DNA from: Candidatus Poribacteria bacterium
GTDB taxonomy: Bacteria; Poribacteria; WGA-4E; JAJDTR01
Length of the DNA stretch: 39,433 bases
Reading direction: 5' to 3'
Assembly (NCBI GenBank): GCA_028820655.1
Contig: JAPPIK010000060.1
Location: 1-39,433, forward strand
The first letter of the stretch is position 1, and each line of letters begins with the position of its first letter. The notes under the pieces are model-generated. The model saw only the letters and a program-made list of their open reading frames with translations, was not told the origin of the DNA and did not search any database. Positions 1 to 7,224 of the stretch are shown here, in pieces. Made by a program: the position numbers and the translations under genes.

Positions 1-217
1 TACTGGCGGTCAACTCTAAGAAATCTACACCGGGGACATCAATAGTCTCAAATGTATGGTTGGTGCCGTCGTTCGCAACAACGAGTTGACTGTCGACCTG
101 TGCATCAGCGCTCCCTAGGAAGAAGGTGTTGAAACATACGACTATTATAAACGTGTAAAACCATGTCTCATTCCCACGTGTTGTTTTCATCATGCGAAAC
201 TTTCTCTTTTGTTTCAT
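1..217 (-). CDS. Secreted protein, 5' part only (cut by window edge)
   Basis: This frame runs off the left edge, so only about 72 N-terminal residues are visible. The ATG at 217 gives a basic n-region (MKQKRKFRMMK) before a hydrophobic segment (FYTFIIVVCFNTFFLG) ending in SADAQ, a typical signal peptide. GAGG lies nine bases upstream of that ATG. A second in-frame ATG pair at 193/190 is possible but has a weaker ribosome site. The mature part begins VDSQLVVANDGTNHTFETID and continues into VPGVDF. The phrase F-x-TIDVPG resembles the start of HAF-type extracellular repeats, but too little is present to assign a family. Export is well supported; function is unknown. Confidence 0.55.
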   Translation of the reverse strand, partial: MKQKRKFRMMKTTRGNETWFYTFIIVVCFNTFFLGSADAQVDSQLVVANDGTNHTFETIDVPGVDFLELTAS

Positions 218-261
218 CTCTATTATCCTCGCAGATAATTCTGTGTGTGAACTTACCCCCA

Positions 262-335
262 TTTTAAGGTACAACGGCTTCCCAATCCGGTTACGCTGGA
301 TCCCCTGATGTTGTTGAAAATACGATTCGTGATCA
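262..335. repeat. Dispersed intergenic repeat, copy A
   Basis: About 75 bases that recur, diverged, at 962-1035 and 35806-35879. Shared words include AAGGT, CCTGATGTTGTTG (CATGATGTCGTTG in copy B), AAATAC and TCGTGA. Copies A and C are preceded by CTTACCCCCA; B and C are preceded by GTTTAGACAGT(C/T)ATGAACG. All three lie at gene boundaries. No coding potential is apparent. Confidence 0.55.
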
Positions 336-349
336 TTTGCTCCCTTTAT

Positions 350-463
350 CGTTTCACCTTCAACCTTGACATTTAAATCATCAACATGCATTGCCTCGCC
401 ATCTTCGCTCTCTCCGCATGCGACAAGCAGCAAAGCCGGGATATCGAGAAACTGCTAAATCAT
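350..463 (-). pseudogene. Decayed 5' end of an acidic lipoprotein gene (duplicate of 7225-7770)
   Basis: Read on the minus strand from the ATG at 463, the third codon is TAG (457-455). The frame after it gives QFLDIPALLLVACGESEDG and then EAMHVDD, matching the lipobox region of the intact lipoprotein (LLIACGEGEDDE, then HADADG). Similarity ends within about 40 codons and the sequence passes into dispersed repeat A. The fragment has a premature stop, has lost most of the gene and keeps only a weak ribosome site. It sits downstream of a small membrane protein gene exactly as the intact copy does, so it looks like the remnant of a segmental duplication. Confidence 0.6.
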
Positions 464-615
464 GTTGTCCCACGGATAGAGATAGATTGTTCTCCCGGCA
501 TAAAGACTAATCAAAAAGTAGACACAGTAAGACTGCCATTATGTCGACCTGAGATTCACGGGGAAATAGGCAGAAATAACTTGGGGGAAACTAAAGTGCG
601 GATAAATCTTGCGGA

Positions 616-924
616 TTAAGCAGCGTAGACCGGCGGGGCGCGACTGCGGATATTGTCAAGAGGCGCTGTGAATTTGACAGCTAGGTCGAAAGGGGAATGA
701 ACTGAAGAGCAAGAACCAAGATTGGGAAGGTTTTCAGCGTGGAGCGCAACACCAATGTGGTTCGCAATGAAAATACAAGTAGAACAATCGTGCGATTCGG
801 AATGGCAGTGCTCGCAATCGTGTTCGTGTACGATTTCGACAAGGGCAACCGCTATTAGATAGTAACAGACACCCATCGCCATCACGCAACCGGCAGATAT
901 AGTGCGGATTCGATTGTACCGCAT
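616..924 (-). CDS. Small His/Cys-rich membrane protein, copy 1
   Basis: This 102-residue protein has one hydrophobic segment (about residues 8-30). A metal-ligand-rich stretch follows (HEHDCEHCHSESHDCSTC, about 33-50), then a second moderately hydrophobic part and a conserved end RSRAPPVYAA. The ATG is preceded by AAGGGA with a six-base spacer. A diverged paralogue lies at 7924-8226 with the same layout (HDHEHDHSESHDCSTC and RSRAPPASAA). The family is not one I can name. Clustered His and Cys beside metal-transport genes suggests metal binding or sensing at the membrane, which is inference. The retained frame and conserved ligands in both copies argue that it is a real gene. Confidence 0.6.
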   Translation of the reverse strand: MRYNRIRTISAGCVMAMGVCYYLIAVALVEIVHEHDCEHCHSESHDCSTCIFIANHIGVALHAENLPNLGSCSSVHSPFDLAVKFTAPLDNIRSRAPPVYAA

Positions 925-961
925 GAACTTTCCCTTATTGTTTAGACAGTCATGAACGGAA

Positions 962-1035
962 TTTCAAGGTATAATGGCTACTCAATTCGGCTGCGCTTCA
1001 ACGCATGATGTCGTTGGAAATACGCCTCGTGAGAA
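962..1035. repeat. Dispersed intergenic repeat, copy B
   Basis: Diverged copy of the roughly 75-base sequence at 262-335 and 35806-35879. It lies about 40 bases upstream of the small membrane protein start and directly before the hairpin island. Confidence 0.5.
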
Positions 1036-1045
1036 TTTCTCAAGA

Positions 1046-1230
1046 AACACTCGACATTGCACTCCGCTGGAGTGCAGACGCGGGGAGGATTCATGTTCTA
1101 TTGACATCTCACTCCGCTGGAGTGAAAACCAGACCACGAAGGAACACTCTTCACGGCTAGTCATTGGGCGAAAAAGCCAGTGTTACTTACAGAATGAATT
1201 ATCCCGACAGGGATAATAGCGTGCTATCAA
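1046..1230. repeat. 185-bp repeat unit, copy 1 (second copy at 8598-8780)
   Basis: This block starts AACACTCGACATTGCACTCC, carries two hairpins (1059-1075 and 1109-1125, loops GCT) and the phrase CACGAAGGAACACT, and ends in the first arm of a nested palindrome. It is mostly identical by eye, in the same order, to 8598-8780. Both copies follow a small His/Cys-rich membrane protein gene, so they appear to belong to one larger duplicated segment. Confidence 0.7.
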
Positions 1231-1237
1231 GTAACAC
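1180..1237. repeat. Nested palindromic element P1
   Basis: Outer arms GTGTTACTT and AAGTAACAC enclose an inner perfect stem ATTATCCC/GGGATAAT with loop GACA (1198-1217) and a GCGTGC stretch. The 58-base element is the best preserved copy of the family. Confidence 0.75.
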
Positions 1238-1459
1238 TCGACATTGAAGATCCACATCGTGCTCCTTATTCAGTCGCTTGATCTCCGCTGGAGCGAATAA
1301 AGCGCGAGCACCTGTCGCCCCTCTGGGGCTTTGGAGTGCGGTGACTCCACGACCCTATAAACCTTCAAGATCTCTATCGCACTCGCTATCCACTCGCTTG
1401 ATCCCCTCTGGGGCTATTCGACAGCAGTTTTCAGAGCCTGTCGTAGATTCAAGACGAAA

Positions 1460-1514
1460 TGTTACTCGCTGAATGAATTATCCCTAAAGGATAATGGGGC
1501 GCTACCAAGTAGCA
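1460..1514. repeat. Nested palindromic element P2
   Basis: Same layout as P1. The outer arms are partly eroded (TGTTACT and AGTAGCAC). The inner stem is ATTATCC/GGATAAT with loop CTAAA, followed by GGGGCGC. Confidence 0.65.
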
Positions 1515-1879
1515 CTCCACATTGCGCTCCGCTGGAGCGCGGAGATTGGACGCATCACGATTCTGTTGACATTGCGCACCGCTGAAATGCAAGATGTGGA
1601 GAATCTGTATCGCGGTCATTAATCGCATGACTGTCATCAGTCCATTTGCCTGACCGGCGGCGGCGTTTTCAAAGGATGGTGCGAATAGGATTTCTATCGC
1701 ACTCCCTATCCACTCGCTTGATCGCACCCTACAACTATCAAATTATCCTATTTTACATGGCGCGCCTCCGGAGCGCGGAGAGTGGGGGCATCGCTATTCT
1801 ATTGACATTGCACTCCGCTGGAGTGAAAGCACTCTACGAAGGAACGCTCGTTCAAAACCTGCCATAGAGCGAAAAACGA

Positions 1880-1937
1880 GTGTTACTCGCTGAAAGAATT
1901 ATTCCGATCGGGATAATGGCACGCTCTCAAGTAACAC
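1880..1937. repeat. Nested palindromic element P3
   Basis: Outer arms GTGTTACT and AGTAACAC are intact. The inner stem is ATTATTCC/GGGATAAT with loop GATC, one pair being a T-G wobble. The spacer GGCACGCTCTC is shared with P5. Confidence 0.75.
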
Positions 1938-2016
1938 TTTCTCCAAAGTATGTGATAGAGCGAAAAACGAGTTGCGAAATGAGAGAATCGTATCGTCACG
2001 CATAATGGCGCGCTCT

Positions 2017-2065
2017 GTACCACAATCTGTTAGATTGTGATCCGCAAACTAACAGTTTGCGGTAC
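2017..2065. repeat. Two-hairpin cruciform closed by GTAC/GTAC
   Basis: CACAATCT-GTT-AGATTGTG (2021-2039) is followed directly by CCGCAAACT-AAC-AGTTTGCGG (2042-2062). The pair is bracketed by GTAC at 2017-2020 and 2062-2065, so it can fold as a three-way junction. The loops GTT and AAC are themselves complementary. No poly-T follows on either strand, so a simple terminator is unlikely. Confidence 0.65.
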
Positions 2066-2069
2066 GAGA

Positions 2070-2115
2070 GTGTTACCTGCTGAAAGAATTGTCGCGACAG
2101 GGACAATGGCACGCT
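2070..2115. repeat. Nested palindromic element P4 (right arm lost)
   Basis: GTGTTACC and GAAAGAATT are followed by inner stem ATTGTCGC/GGGACAAT with loop GACA, then GGCACGC. The A-T pair seen in the other copies is a G-C pair here, a compensatory change; one pair nearer the loop is mismatched. The distal AGTAACAC arm is missing. Confidence 0.6.
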
Positions 2116-2268
2116 AAAAAGCTTTATTATGGGAGTTCGAGCGTCGTGGGATCTTTGTCGTGGCGGGAACTCTATTGCGCTCACTATTCCTTCGCTTGCT
2201 CCTCGCTTCGGAGAAAGTGACCGATAAATTCAACACATCACAGGCATTATTACGCAATCGAATTAACA

Positions 2269-3048
2269 TCAGAATCTACCCAGCTTGAGTGCAACCGTCT
2301 CTAGGCGGTCGAGTTCAAGGTGGTAGATACCGTTAAGCATGCCGTCCTCGAACTCTGCTCCGACCCGCAGTGTTCCGTAGAGCATTATCAGTTCATCTTG
2401 ATGACTTCGGATTCTCTTCCTTTTCGGTACTCTGACGTATATCCACTCATTTAGGAGTGGAATGGCACCGAAACAGCACGCCAATTGGTTTTCAAGCAAT
2501 ACGAAAGATTCAAGGTTGTCATCTTCACCGACAAGCGGCAACATAAATCCCTCAACTTCAATTTTCTCCCCGCTCAACGCTTTGATTTTCGGCGGAATAT
2601 CCTCGTCAAGATTCAGTGCGGCAATGTATGCGGGATCCTCTAATTTGTCCCAATCCGGTTCTCTGATATCGAAGCTACTGAGTGTCTCGAAGGTCAGTGA
2701 CTGATATTCCCCTGTGCGTTTGGCGCTCTTTTCGCTTCCAATCTTTGGTATCGGTGAAACAGATGCGGGAGAAGGCGTCGCATTTGTTTGGTTTTCCGGT
2801 TTGGGGTTTGTCTCGTTGTCCGAATTGGCATCATCGGATATTGCCCCCGCGACCGCTAACGGAGCGCCTTGAACTTCAATGGACTTGGAGGCTGAATCTG
2901 CGCCCCCGTCCAATTTCCTAAGCGCGCGAAGCGGATGAGATTTCGGCAGCATCTGAGATACGCTGATCGACAGCACGACGAGAACTATGCCGGTAATTGC
3001 AAAGTACAGCCAAGAGCTACGGGGTTTCTTCGCTTTGAATTGTTTCAT
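2269..3048 (-). CDS. DUF3299 membrane-anchored protein of a metal-uptake locus
   Basis: The start at 3048 (MKQFKAKKPR) is chosen over an ATG 87 bases upstream because GGGAGG lies eight bases before it and it avoids overlap with the gene upstream. The 259-residue product has one N-terminal membrane segment (about 12-31), a low-complexity Asn/Pro/Ser linker (about 70-110) and a C-terminal domain from about 155. That domain contains VEGFMLPLVG and NQLACCFGAIPLLNEWIYV, the DUF3299 pattern in which a Cys precedes a proline and an Asn. Members of this family are found beside ABC transporters and metal-binding proteins in zinc-responsive clusters such as Vibrio Zrg. Here it follows a His-rich lipoprotein by 16 bases, so the two are probably co-transcribed. 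The biochemical role is unknown. Confidence 0.75.
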   Translation of the reverse strand: MKQFKAKKPRSSWLYFAITGIVLVVLSISVSQMLPKSHPLRALRKLDGGADSASKSIEVQGAPLAVAGAISDDANSDNETNPKPENQTNATPSPASVSPIPKIGSEKSAKRTGEYQSLTFETLSSFDIREPDWDKLEDPAYIAALNLDEDIPPKIKALSGEKIEVEGFMLPLVGEDDNLESFVLLENQLACCFGAIPLLNEWIYVRVPKRKRIRSHQDELIMLYGTLRVGAEFEDGMLNGIYHLELDRLETVALKLGRF

Positions 3049-3064
3049 CTCATGCGCCTCCCTA

Positions 3065-3610
3065 CTAATGTTCGTGATGCTCCTCGTGTTCCTCGTGCTG
3101 TCCTTCGTTGCCTTCGGGAAAGTTGAAATCAACATGGGTAAAGGTCTGACCTTTGACTACAATCGACGCGATTTCCGCATGAAATTCGGTTACTCCAGCA
3201 AGTTCGTCCGATTGTCCTTCAAATTGAGATGTGTCGCCTTCGGTCTCTCCTGTCAAGACGTTCGCAACGGCTTTAAGTTGCAAAGTACGTGCCTTTTCCG
3301 AATTCAACCGCTTTACATTAAGCCCGATGGTTTTTTCGGTGAGTCGTATCGGTTTTTCCGCCTCGCCATCAAGGACGTAGGCGGTTAGTTTTCCGGTTGT
3401 TTCCTCCAGCACGAACTCGACGTGGGCGAACTCTTCGCCCAATACAACCAGCGTTCCGCCATGCGGCGCCGTATGTTCATGATGAGTGTGCCTTTCATGA
3501 GTACTCTCTTGCTCGCTGCGATTTGCACCTTTTTTCTCACAACCGGATTGGACAAAGATAACAGTAAGAATTGCAGCCCACATCACGAAAGTGTTTTGAA
3601 GTTTCATCAT
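3065..3610 (-). CDS. His-rich metal-binding lipoprotein
   Basis: A 181-residue lipoprotein: the signal peptide ends VQSGC with the lipidated Cys at about 24. It is followed by a His-rich segment (HERHTHHEHTAPHGG, about 39-53), a beta-rich domain starting GGTLVVLGEEFAHVEFVLEE, and a second His/Glu-rich end (GQHEEHEEHHEH). AGGGA lies five bases before the first ATG; the adjacent second Met could also be used. Proteins with an N-terminal HGG motif and this domain are common near metal transporters in other phyla. I infer periplasmic or outer-membrane capture of zinc or a similar ion for the adjacent transporter. It is the first gene after the inserted toxin-antitoxin pair and is followed closely by the DUF3299 gene. 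Confidence 0.75.
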   Translation of the reverse strand: MMKLQNTFVMWAAILTVIFVQSGCEKKGANRSEQESTHERHTHHEHTAPHGGTLVVLGEEFAHVEFVLEETTGKLTAYVLDGEAEKPIRLTEKTIGLNVKRLNSEKARTLQLKAVANVLTGETEGDTSQFEGQSDELAGVTEFHAEIASIVVKGQTFTHVDFNFPEGNEGQHEEHEEHHEH

Positions 3611-3691
3611 ATTTGTCCCTACCTCAAATTGAGTTTTAGTAGAAAATCACACTCTTCTTGATAATTTAGACGTTTCAACACACTTGTATGG

Positions 3692-3697
3692 TATAAT
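3692..3697 (+). promoter_or_regulatory. Probable -10 box of the toxin-antitoxin pair
   Basis: A perfect TATAAT lies 21 bases before the first ATG of the PIN gene. No good -35 hexamer is seen at 16-18 bases; the nearest candidate, TTAGAC at 3666, gives a 20-base spacer. Confidence 0.4.
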
Positions 3698-3717
3698 TCA
3701 CACATAAAAGCGGAAAA

Positions 3718-4203
3718 ATGCATATGACCCCGAAAGTGTACGTTGAATCATCTGTTATCAGTGCTTACTTTGACGAAAGGGTTGATGTTGTTTCTGTCGC
3801 TCAACGCCACTGGTCACGAATTTGGTGGGATCAAATTCGAGCAGAATATGATGTAGTGATTAGCGACGCCGTTACAGATGAACTATCGCATCCGAGTTTT
3901 CCTCACGCGCCTTATACGCTTGCTTTAGTCGTTGATATTCCTCGTGTTGGGTTTCCCGATGAAATCCGGGACATTGTGAATGCTTACATCACCAGAAATC
4001 TTATGCCACAGAATCCTGTAGGGGATGGTCTTCACTTGGCGCTTGCTTCATACTACAAATGTGATTGTTTACTGACATGGAATTGTAAACACTTAGCGAA
4101 TCCAAATAAGTTTCAGCATCTTCGTATTGTTAATACGTTGTTAGGTCTACACATTCCTACACTTGTTACGCCAAATCAGTTGATAGGAGAACCCAATGAT
4201 TAA
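3718..4203 (+). CDS. PIN-domain ribonuclease toxin (VapC-like)
   Basis: The 161-residue protein fits a PIN-domain subfamily with the start KVYVESSVISAYF (acidic residue at the first catalytic position). It continues with VTDELSHP, GDGLHLALA, LLTWNCKHLAN and the end PTLVTPNQLIGEP. In that subfamily these motifs carry the acidic residues that bind metal for RNA cleavage. Two start codons, ATGCATATG, lie together; either is possible. The stop region overlaps the next gene by eight bases (ATGATTAA), the usual translational coupling of a toxin-antitoxin operon. It is on the opposite strand to all neighbouring metal genes and breaks up their order, so it is probably a later insertion. Confidence 0.8.
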   Translation: MHMTPKVYVESSVISAYFDERVDVVSVAQRHWSRIWWDQIRAEYDVVISDAVTDELSHPSFPHAPYTLALVVDIPRVGFPDEIRDIVNAYITRNLMPQNPVGDGLHLALASYYKCDCLLTWNCKHLANPNKFQHLRIVNTLLGLHIPTLVTPNQLIGEPND

Positions 4204-4390
4204 AGACTCCCCAATTGTTGAAGATATCCGTCGAATCAGGAGCGCTCTCTCGGAGCAATTCGACCATGATGTGGATAAATATATCGACTACTTGAAAAGC
4301 AAGAGTGAGTCATCGAATCAAGCGGATATTGCAGACCCGCCACCGGATTCGTCACCCGACGCAACGAACCGCAACCGCCGCGAGGACTAG
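4196..4390 (+). CDS. Putative antitoxin of the PIN toxin
   Basis: The 64-residue protein begins MIKDSPIVEDIRRIRSALSE, then a mixed-charge helix QFDHDVDKYIDYLKSK, and ends in a disordered Pro/Ser/Asp/Asn tail. Small proteins opening with (I/V)VEEIRR-R often sit next to PIN toxins of this subfamily. It overlaps the toxin gene by eight bases, and its TAG stop shares CTAG with the stop of the convergent permease gene at 4387. No DNA-binding fold is obvious; neutralisation of the toxin is inferred from position. Confidence 0.7.
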   Translation: MIKDSPIVEDIRRIRSALSEQFDHDVDKYIDYLKSKSESSNQADIADPPPDSSPDATNRNRRED

Positions 4391-5652
4391 CTAATAGGCG
4401 TTAGGTTCGTTGCAACATCCGTCCGGTACGCTTTGACGGCGGGGACAACCCCGGCAATTGTACCTAAGAGAATTACACAAACTGGCGCTATTACGAATAC
4501 GGGATGAAGTTTTAACAGGTCCAATACGATGCCAGTTTGTGCACGAACAATCGCCGAGGCCGCCGTGAAGATTGCGCCGTAGACAATGAATCCCATGATG
4601 ACGCCCAGTGCGGCGATGGAGGCGGCTTCCAACACAATTACAGCAAACACCGTCTTACGGCGCGCGCCGAGTGACCGCAAAATGGCAAACTCACGCCGCC
4701 GCTCGTTGATTGAGTTATAGATACTTGCCAGAATCGAACCTCCCGCCACCACAATGACGAGATAGGAAACCAGCGCCAGAATCTGATTCATCCAACCAAT
4801 CTTATCAAACAGCCTCGCCATCACCGCTCCTATGGGCCATGCCAGTGTTGCCACTTTGCCCTGTTTGTTTATAGTCGCGTCCATAATGAAGCCGATCTGC
4901 GGATTTCGAAACTTCAGCATTACGGCGCTGACCTCTTTGTGTTCGTCGGGAATCTCTTGTCCGGGTTGAGCGACATAGTCCTCTCCATCTCCTCGCAACA
5001 CATGCCCTTCCATTCGATAAATCCCTTCTATCGGAATCCAGATGACGCGATCGGATGGTGAGTTGGTCGGTTCAAGCACCCCAACCACGGTATATTGCTC
5101 GTCGTGCCGCATCGACTCGTCAAATACCAACCCGTGGTAGGGGGTGAAGTTGTCGCCTAGCCGCAAGCCCAACTTCCTCGCGGCATAATTTCCCAGGACC
5201 GCTTCTTGCCGAGTCGGGTCGAAAAAACGCCCACCTCCTTGTGCCTGAAACCGAACGCCGTCACGGTACTCAAACTTCGTGAACAACGTCCCCGTCGTGC
5301 CGACAATGCGGAAACCGTGAAAGTTGTCTCCGAGCGCGTAAGGCACGGCGAGTTCGACGCGCGGGTCGTCTTTCATCGTCTGATACATCGCCCACGGGAT
5401 ATTTCCGGGTGAGGTTTCGAGATGAAAGACGGTGTTCAGCACCAACTGCAACGGACTGCCGCGCGCTCCGAGTACCGCATCAAAGCCGATCCGACCGCCG
5501 GTGAACGCGGCTACGGATTGTGATTTGATGCCGATGACCGCCATGACAAGCCCGGTGCCGAGGGCTATCGACAGCGTAGTGATGAGTGTCGATAGCGCGT
5601 GTTGTCGAAGACTGCGCCGAACGATAAATAGCAAGCTTATGCGCTTTTTCAT
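4387..5652 (-). CDS. FtsX/MacB-type ABC transporter permease of the metal locus
   Basis: A 421-residue protein with the MacB/FtsX layout. One N-terminal membrane helix (about 18-42, LSTLITTLSIALGTGLVMAV) is followed by a large periplasmic domain (about 45-285) and three C-terminal helices near 290-312, 340-365 and 385-410. A cytoplasmic coupling segment INERRREFAILRSLGARRKT lies between. This permease class does not usually form a nutrient channel; MacB, LolCE and FtsX act mechanically on periplasmic partners. Related permeases occur with DUF3299 and His-rich proteins in zinc-regulated clusters, so a role in metal uptake or metal-protein handling is inferred. The partner ATPase is 283 bases upstream, with a palindromic repeat in the gap. 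The toxin-antitoxin pair follows convergently. Confidence 0.8.
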   Translation of the reverse strand: MKKRISLLFIVRRSLRQHALSTLITTLSIALGTGLVMAVIGIKSQSVAAFTGGRIGFDAVLGARGSPLQLVLNTVFHLETSPGNIPWAMYQTMKDDPRVELAVPYALGDNFHGFRIVGTTGTLFTKFEYRDGVRFQAQGGGRFFDPTRQEAVLGNYAARKLGLRLGDNFTPYHGLVFDESMRHDEQYTVVGVLEPTNSPSDRVIWIPIEGIYRMEGHVLRGDGEDYVAQPGQEIPDEHKEVSAVMLKFRNPQIGFIMDATINKQGKVATLAWPIGAVMARLFDKIGWMNQILALVSYLVIVVAGGSILASIYNSINERRREFAILRSLGARRKTVFAVIVLEAASIAALGVIMGFIVYGAIFTAASAIVRAQTGIVLDLLKLHPVFVIAPVCVILLGTIAGVVPAVKAYRTDVATNLTPIS

Positions 5653-5862
5653 TCTTCAGTATGAAATGGGGGTTGCGAGATGTTTAGTTCAATGCCATCG
5701 TCCGTCAAAACATGCTACATCTTCGCGCTTCATACAAAATTTGGCAGTTGTACTATACACAACTCATATTGCAGTCTAAAGGCAAGTAACGATTAGTCGA
5801 TCTCGAAACGAAAAAAACGGAGACGGTCGATCAGCTAATCAAAGATTGGTACGGCAAACTAG

Positions 5863-5920
5863 CTGTAAGAGCGAGTCTCGCTCACGACAGGAAATCGCGA
5901 TCGGGAGATCGCTCCTACAG
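5863..5920. repeat. REP-like palindrome between ATPase and permease genes
   Basis: CTGTAAGAGCGA at the left pairs with TCGCTCCTACAG at the right, with one mismatch. Inside lies a perfect GAGCGAG-T-CTCGCTC stem (5869-5883), then a GCGATC-rich stretch. No T-run follows. It separates two genes expected to be co-transcribed and could adjust their relative expression. Confidence 0.6.
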
Positions 5921-5935
5921 AAGACGTGTAACAAT

Positions 5936-6598
5936 TTATGCCCGATTCACTTGTGCGAAATCGGTTGCTTCCTCAAACTGTCCCAAGATTTCCTCATCGT
6001 GGCTAACAGTGAGCAACCCGGCGTTGTTTTCGGCACAAATCTCGCGGATAAGCGCTATGGCTTCGTTAGCGTGATGACGATCCAGATTTCCTGTCGGCTC
6101 ATCGGCAAGCACCAGGTGTGGTCGGTTGGCGACGGCGCGGGCAACCGCGACACGTTGCTGCTGCCCGACGGATAACTGCGATGGTCGATATCCCATCCGG
6201 TCCCCAAGCCCCACCCGCTCCAGCAGATGCTGCGCGAATCCTGCATCAATTCCCTTCCCAAACATCATTCCGAGCATGACGTTTTCCAACGCGGTGTAAC
6301 CGGCGAACAGATTAAAGGTTTGGAAGATGTAGCCGATGTGGATGGCACGCAACCTGTCACGCCCGGACTCGGAGAGGGCGGTCATTTCCTCGTCGGCAAT
6401 AATGATGCGTCCACTATCGGCACCCAGAATACCGGCGATGAGATTGAGAAATGTCGTCTTCCCAACCCCGCTGGTACCCCTGAGCGCAATCTGCGACCCT
6501 TCCTCCATCTCGAAATGGGGAATGTCAATAATGTGTGTTTGTGATCCTTCGGGCGAAACGTAAGCCTTTTGAAGGTCAGTGATTGTCAAGAGCGGCAT
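5936..6598 (-). CDS. LolD/MacB-type ABC transporter ATPase of the metal locus
   Basis: A 220-residue ATPase with Walker A GTSGVGKTT (about 40-48), Q-loop FQTFNLFAGYTALENVMLG, signature LSVGQQQRVAVARA (about 142-155), Walker B LVLADEPTGNLD and the switch His in LLTVSHDEE. Length and the TALENV/ADEPTGNLD wording place it in the LolD/FtsE/MacB group that pairs with FtsX-type permeases, not in the metal-importer ATPase group. Its partner is the downstream permease. The MerC-domain gene ends 12 bases upstream, implying one transcript. Energising the Zrg-like system is inferred from context. Confidence 0.85.
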   Translation of the reverse strand: MPLLTITDLQKAYVSPEGSQTHIIDIPHFEMEEGSQIALRGTSGVGKTTFLNLIAGILGADSGRIIIADEEMTALSESGRDRLRAIHIGYIFQTFNLFAGYTALENVMLGMMFGKGIDAGFAQHLLERVGLGDRMGYRPSQLSVGQQQRVAVARAVANRPHLVLADEPTGNLDRHHANEAIALIREICAENNAGLLTVSHDEEILGQFEEATDFAQVNRA

Positions 6599-6610
6599 AA
6601 CAACCCGTGA

Positions 6611-7009
6611 TCAGTTGTCAACGGTTTCGCAGGGCTGACAGGTACGGCAAAGGTGACGATTGACGAGGTGGGCGCCCATAAGCAGGAGGCCACCAAGAAC
6701 CGTGAAGACGACTTCGGCGTTTTCCGAAACGCCCAATCGCGCGATAACGATGAGCATCAAGGCGCCGCCCAGTATCAAAAACACACGCCGTTTTCGATGG
6801 CTTCGAAAGCCCCATGTGAGACTGCCTACCGCGATTGCGCCGGCTGAAGCAACCATCACTAGTTCGGTGGACTCTGCCAGAATGAATCCAAGTCCCATGA
6901 GCGGCAGCACAGTTATCAACAAGGGGGCAGCCATGCAGTGGGCGGCACAAGCAAACGAGAGGCATGCACCGATGTTATCTATAGTCGAATGACTCAGATG
7001 TCCCTTCAT
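6611..7009 (-). CDS. MerC-domain membrane protein
   Basis: The start at 7009 (MKGHLSHSTI) is preferred because AGGGAG lies six bases upstream; a longer in-frame ATG at 7099 has no support. The 132-residue product has about four membrane helices and the MerC pattern DNIGACLSFACAAHCMAAPL (Cys at 16, 21 and 25). It ends in a Cys cluster, HLCRTCQPCE. MerC proteins were first known as mercury carriers, but chromosomal copies near zinc genes are common and probably handle other soft or transition metals. It lies upstream of the ATPase by 12 bases, which supports a single operon. Confidence 0.75.
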   Translation of the reverse strand: MKGHLSHSTIDNIGACLSFACAAHCMAAPLLITVLPLMGLGFILAESTELVMVASAGAIAVGSLTWGFRSHRKRRVFLILGGALMLIVIARLGVSENAEVVFTVLGGLLLMGAHLVNRHLCRTCQPCETVDN

Positions 7010-7161
7010 TTTTTCTCCCTGTGTTACGCAGTTTTGTCGACTGCGTTGTATTCGGCATGTCTTAAGGATGCGCAAAACGTAAAGATGAACCGCTATCACG
7101 TCCTGCGCATCCGGATTATTGCCTTTGGCTCATGTCAAAAGAAAGTGCAAAGAGGGTTTGA

Positions 7162-7193
7162 GAAACCAAGTTTTCAAGAAAAAACTCGGTTTC
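7162..7193. repeat. Hairpin repeat (copy of the core of the MITE at 15220)
   Basis: GAAACC-AAGTTTT and AAAAACT-CGGTTTC form a near-perfect stem. The same 32 bases recur at 15286-15317 inside a MITE-like element. Here no terminal repeats are seen. It lies between the acidic lipoprotein and MerC genes. Confidence 0.65.
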
Positions 7194-7224
7194 TAGCACA
7201 TATTCTTAACATGAGCGTTGCCCT

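Larger units (their letters stand above)
1040..2245. repeat. Palindrome-rich intergenic island
   Basis: About 1.2 kb with no convincing gene; short open frames on both strands are low-complexity artefacts of the repeats. It holds at least four copies of a nested-palindrome element (1180, 1460, 1880, 2070). It also holds several short hairpins with three-base loops: GCACTCC/GGAGTGC at 1059-1075, TCACTCC/GGAGTGA at 1109-1125, GCGCTCC/GGAGCGC at 1524-1540 and CACTCC/GGAGTG at 1811-1825. A two-hairpin structure sits at 2017-2065. A recurring phrase CTATCGCACTC followed by CTATCCACTCGCTTGATC occurs near 1375 and 1692, with weaker versions near 1268 and 2173. Similar islands lie at 8340-8790 and 36838-36983. 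Confidence 0.7.

Noticed and set aside
386-619. 77-codon open frame on the plus strand
   Set aside because: It runs antisense through the decayed lipoprotein copy and the leader; similarity to 7680-7923 is to the minus-strand gene, so it is a shadow.
1278-1867. Short open frames in the first hairpin island
   Set aside because: They consist of translated repeats (HSLSTRLI in two frames) with no ribosome sites.
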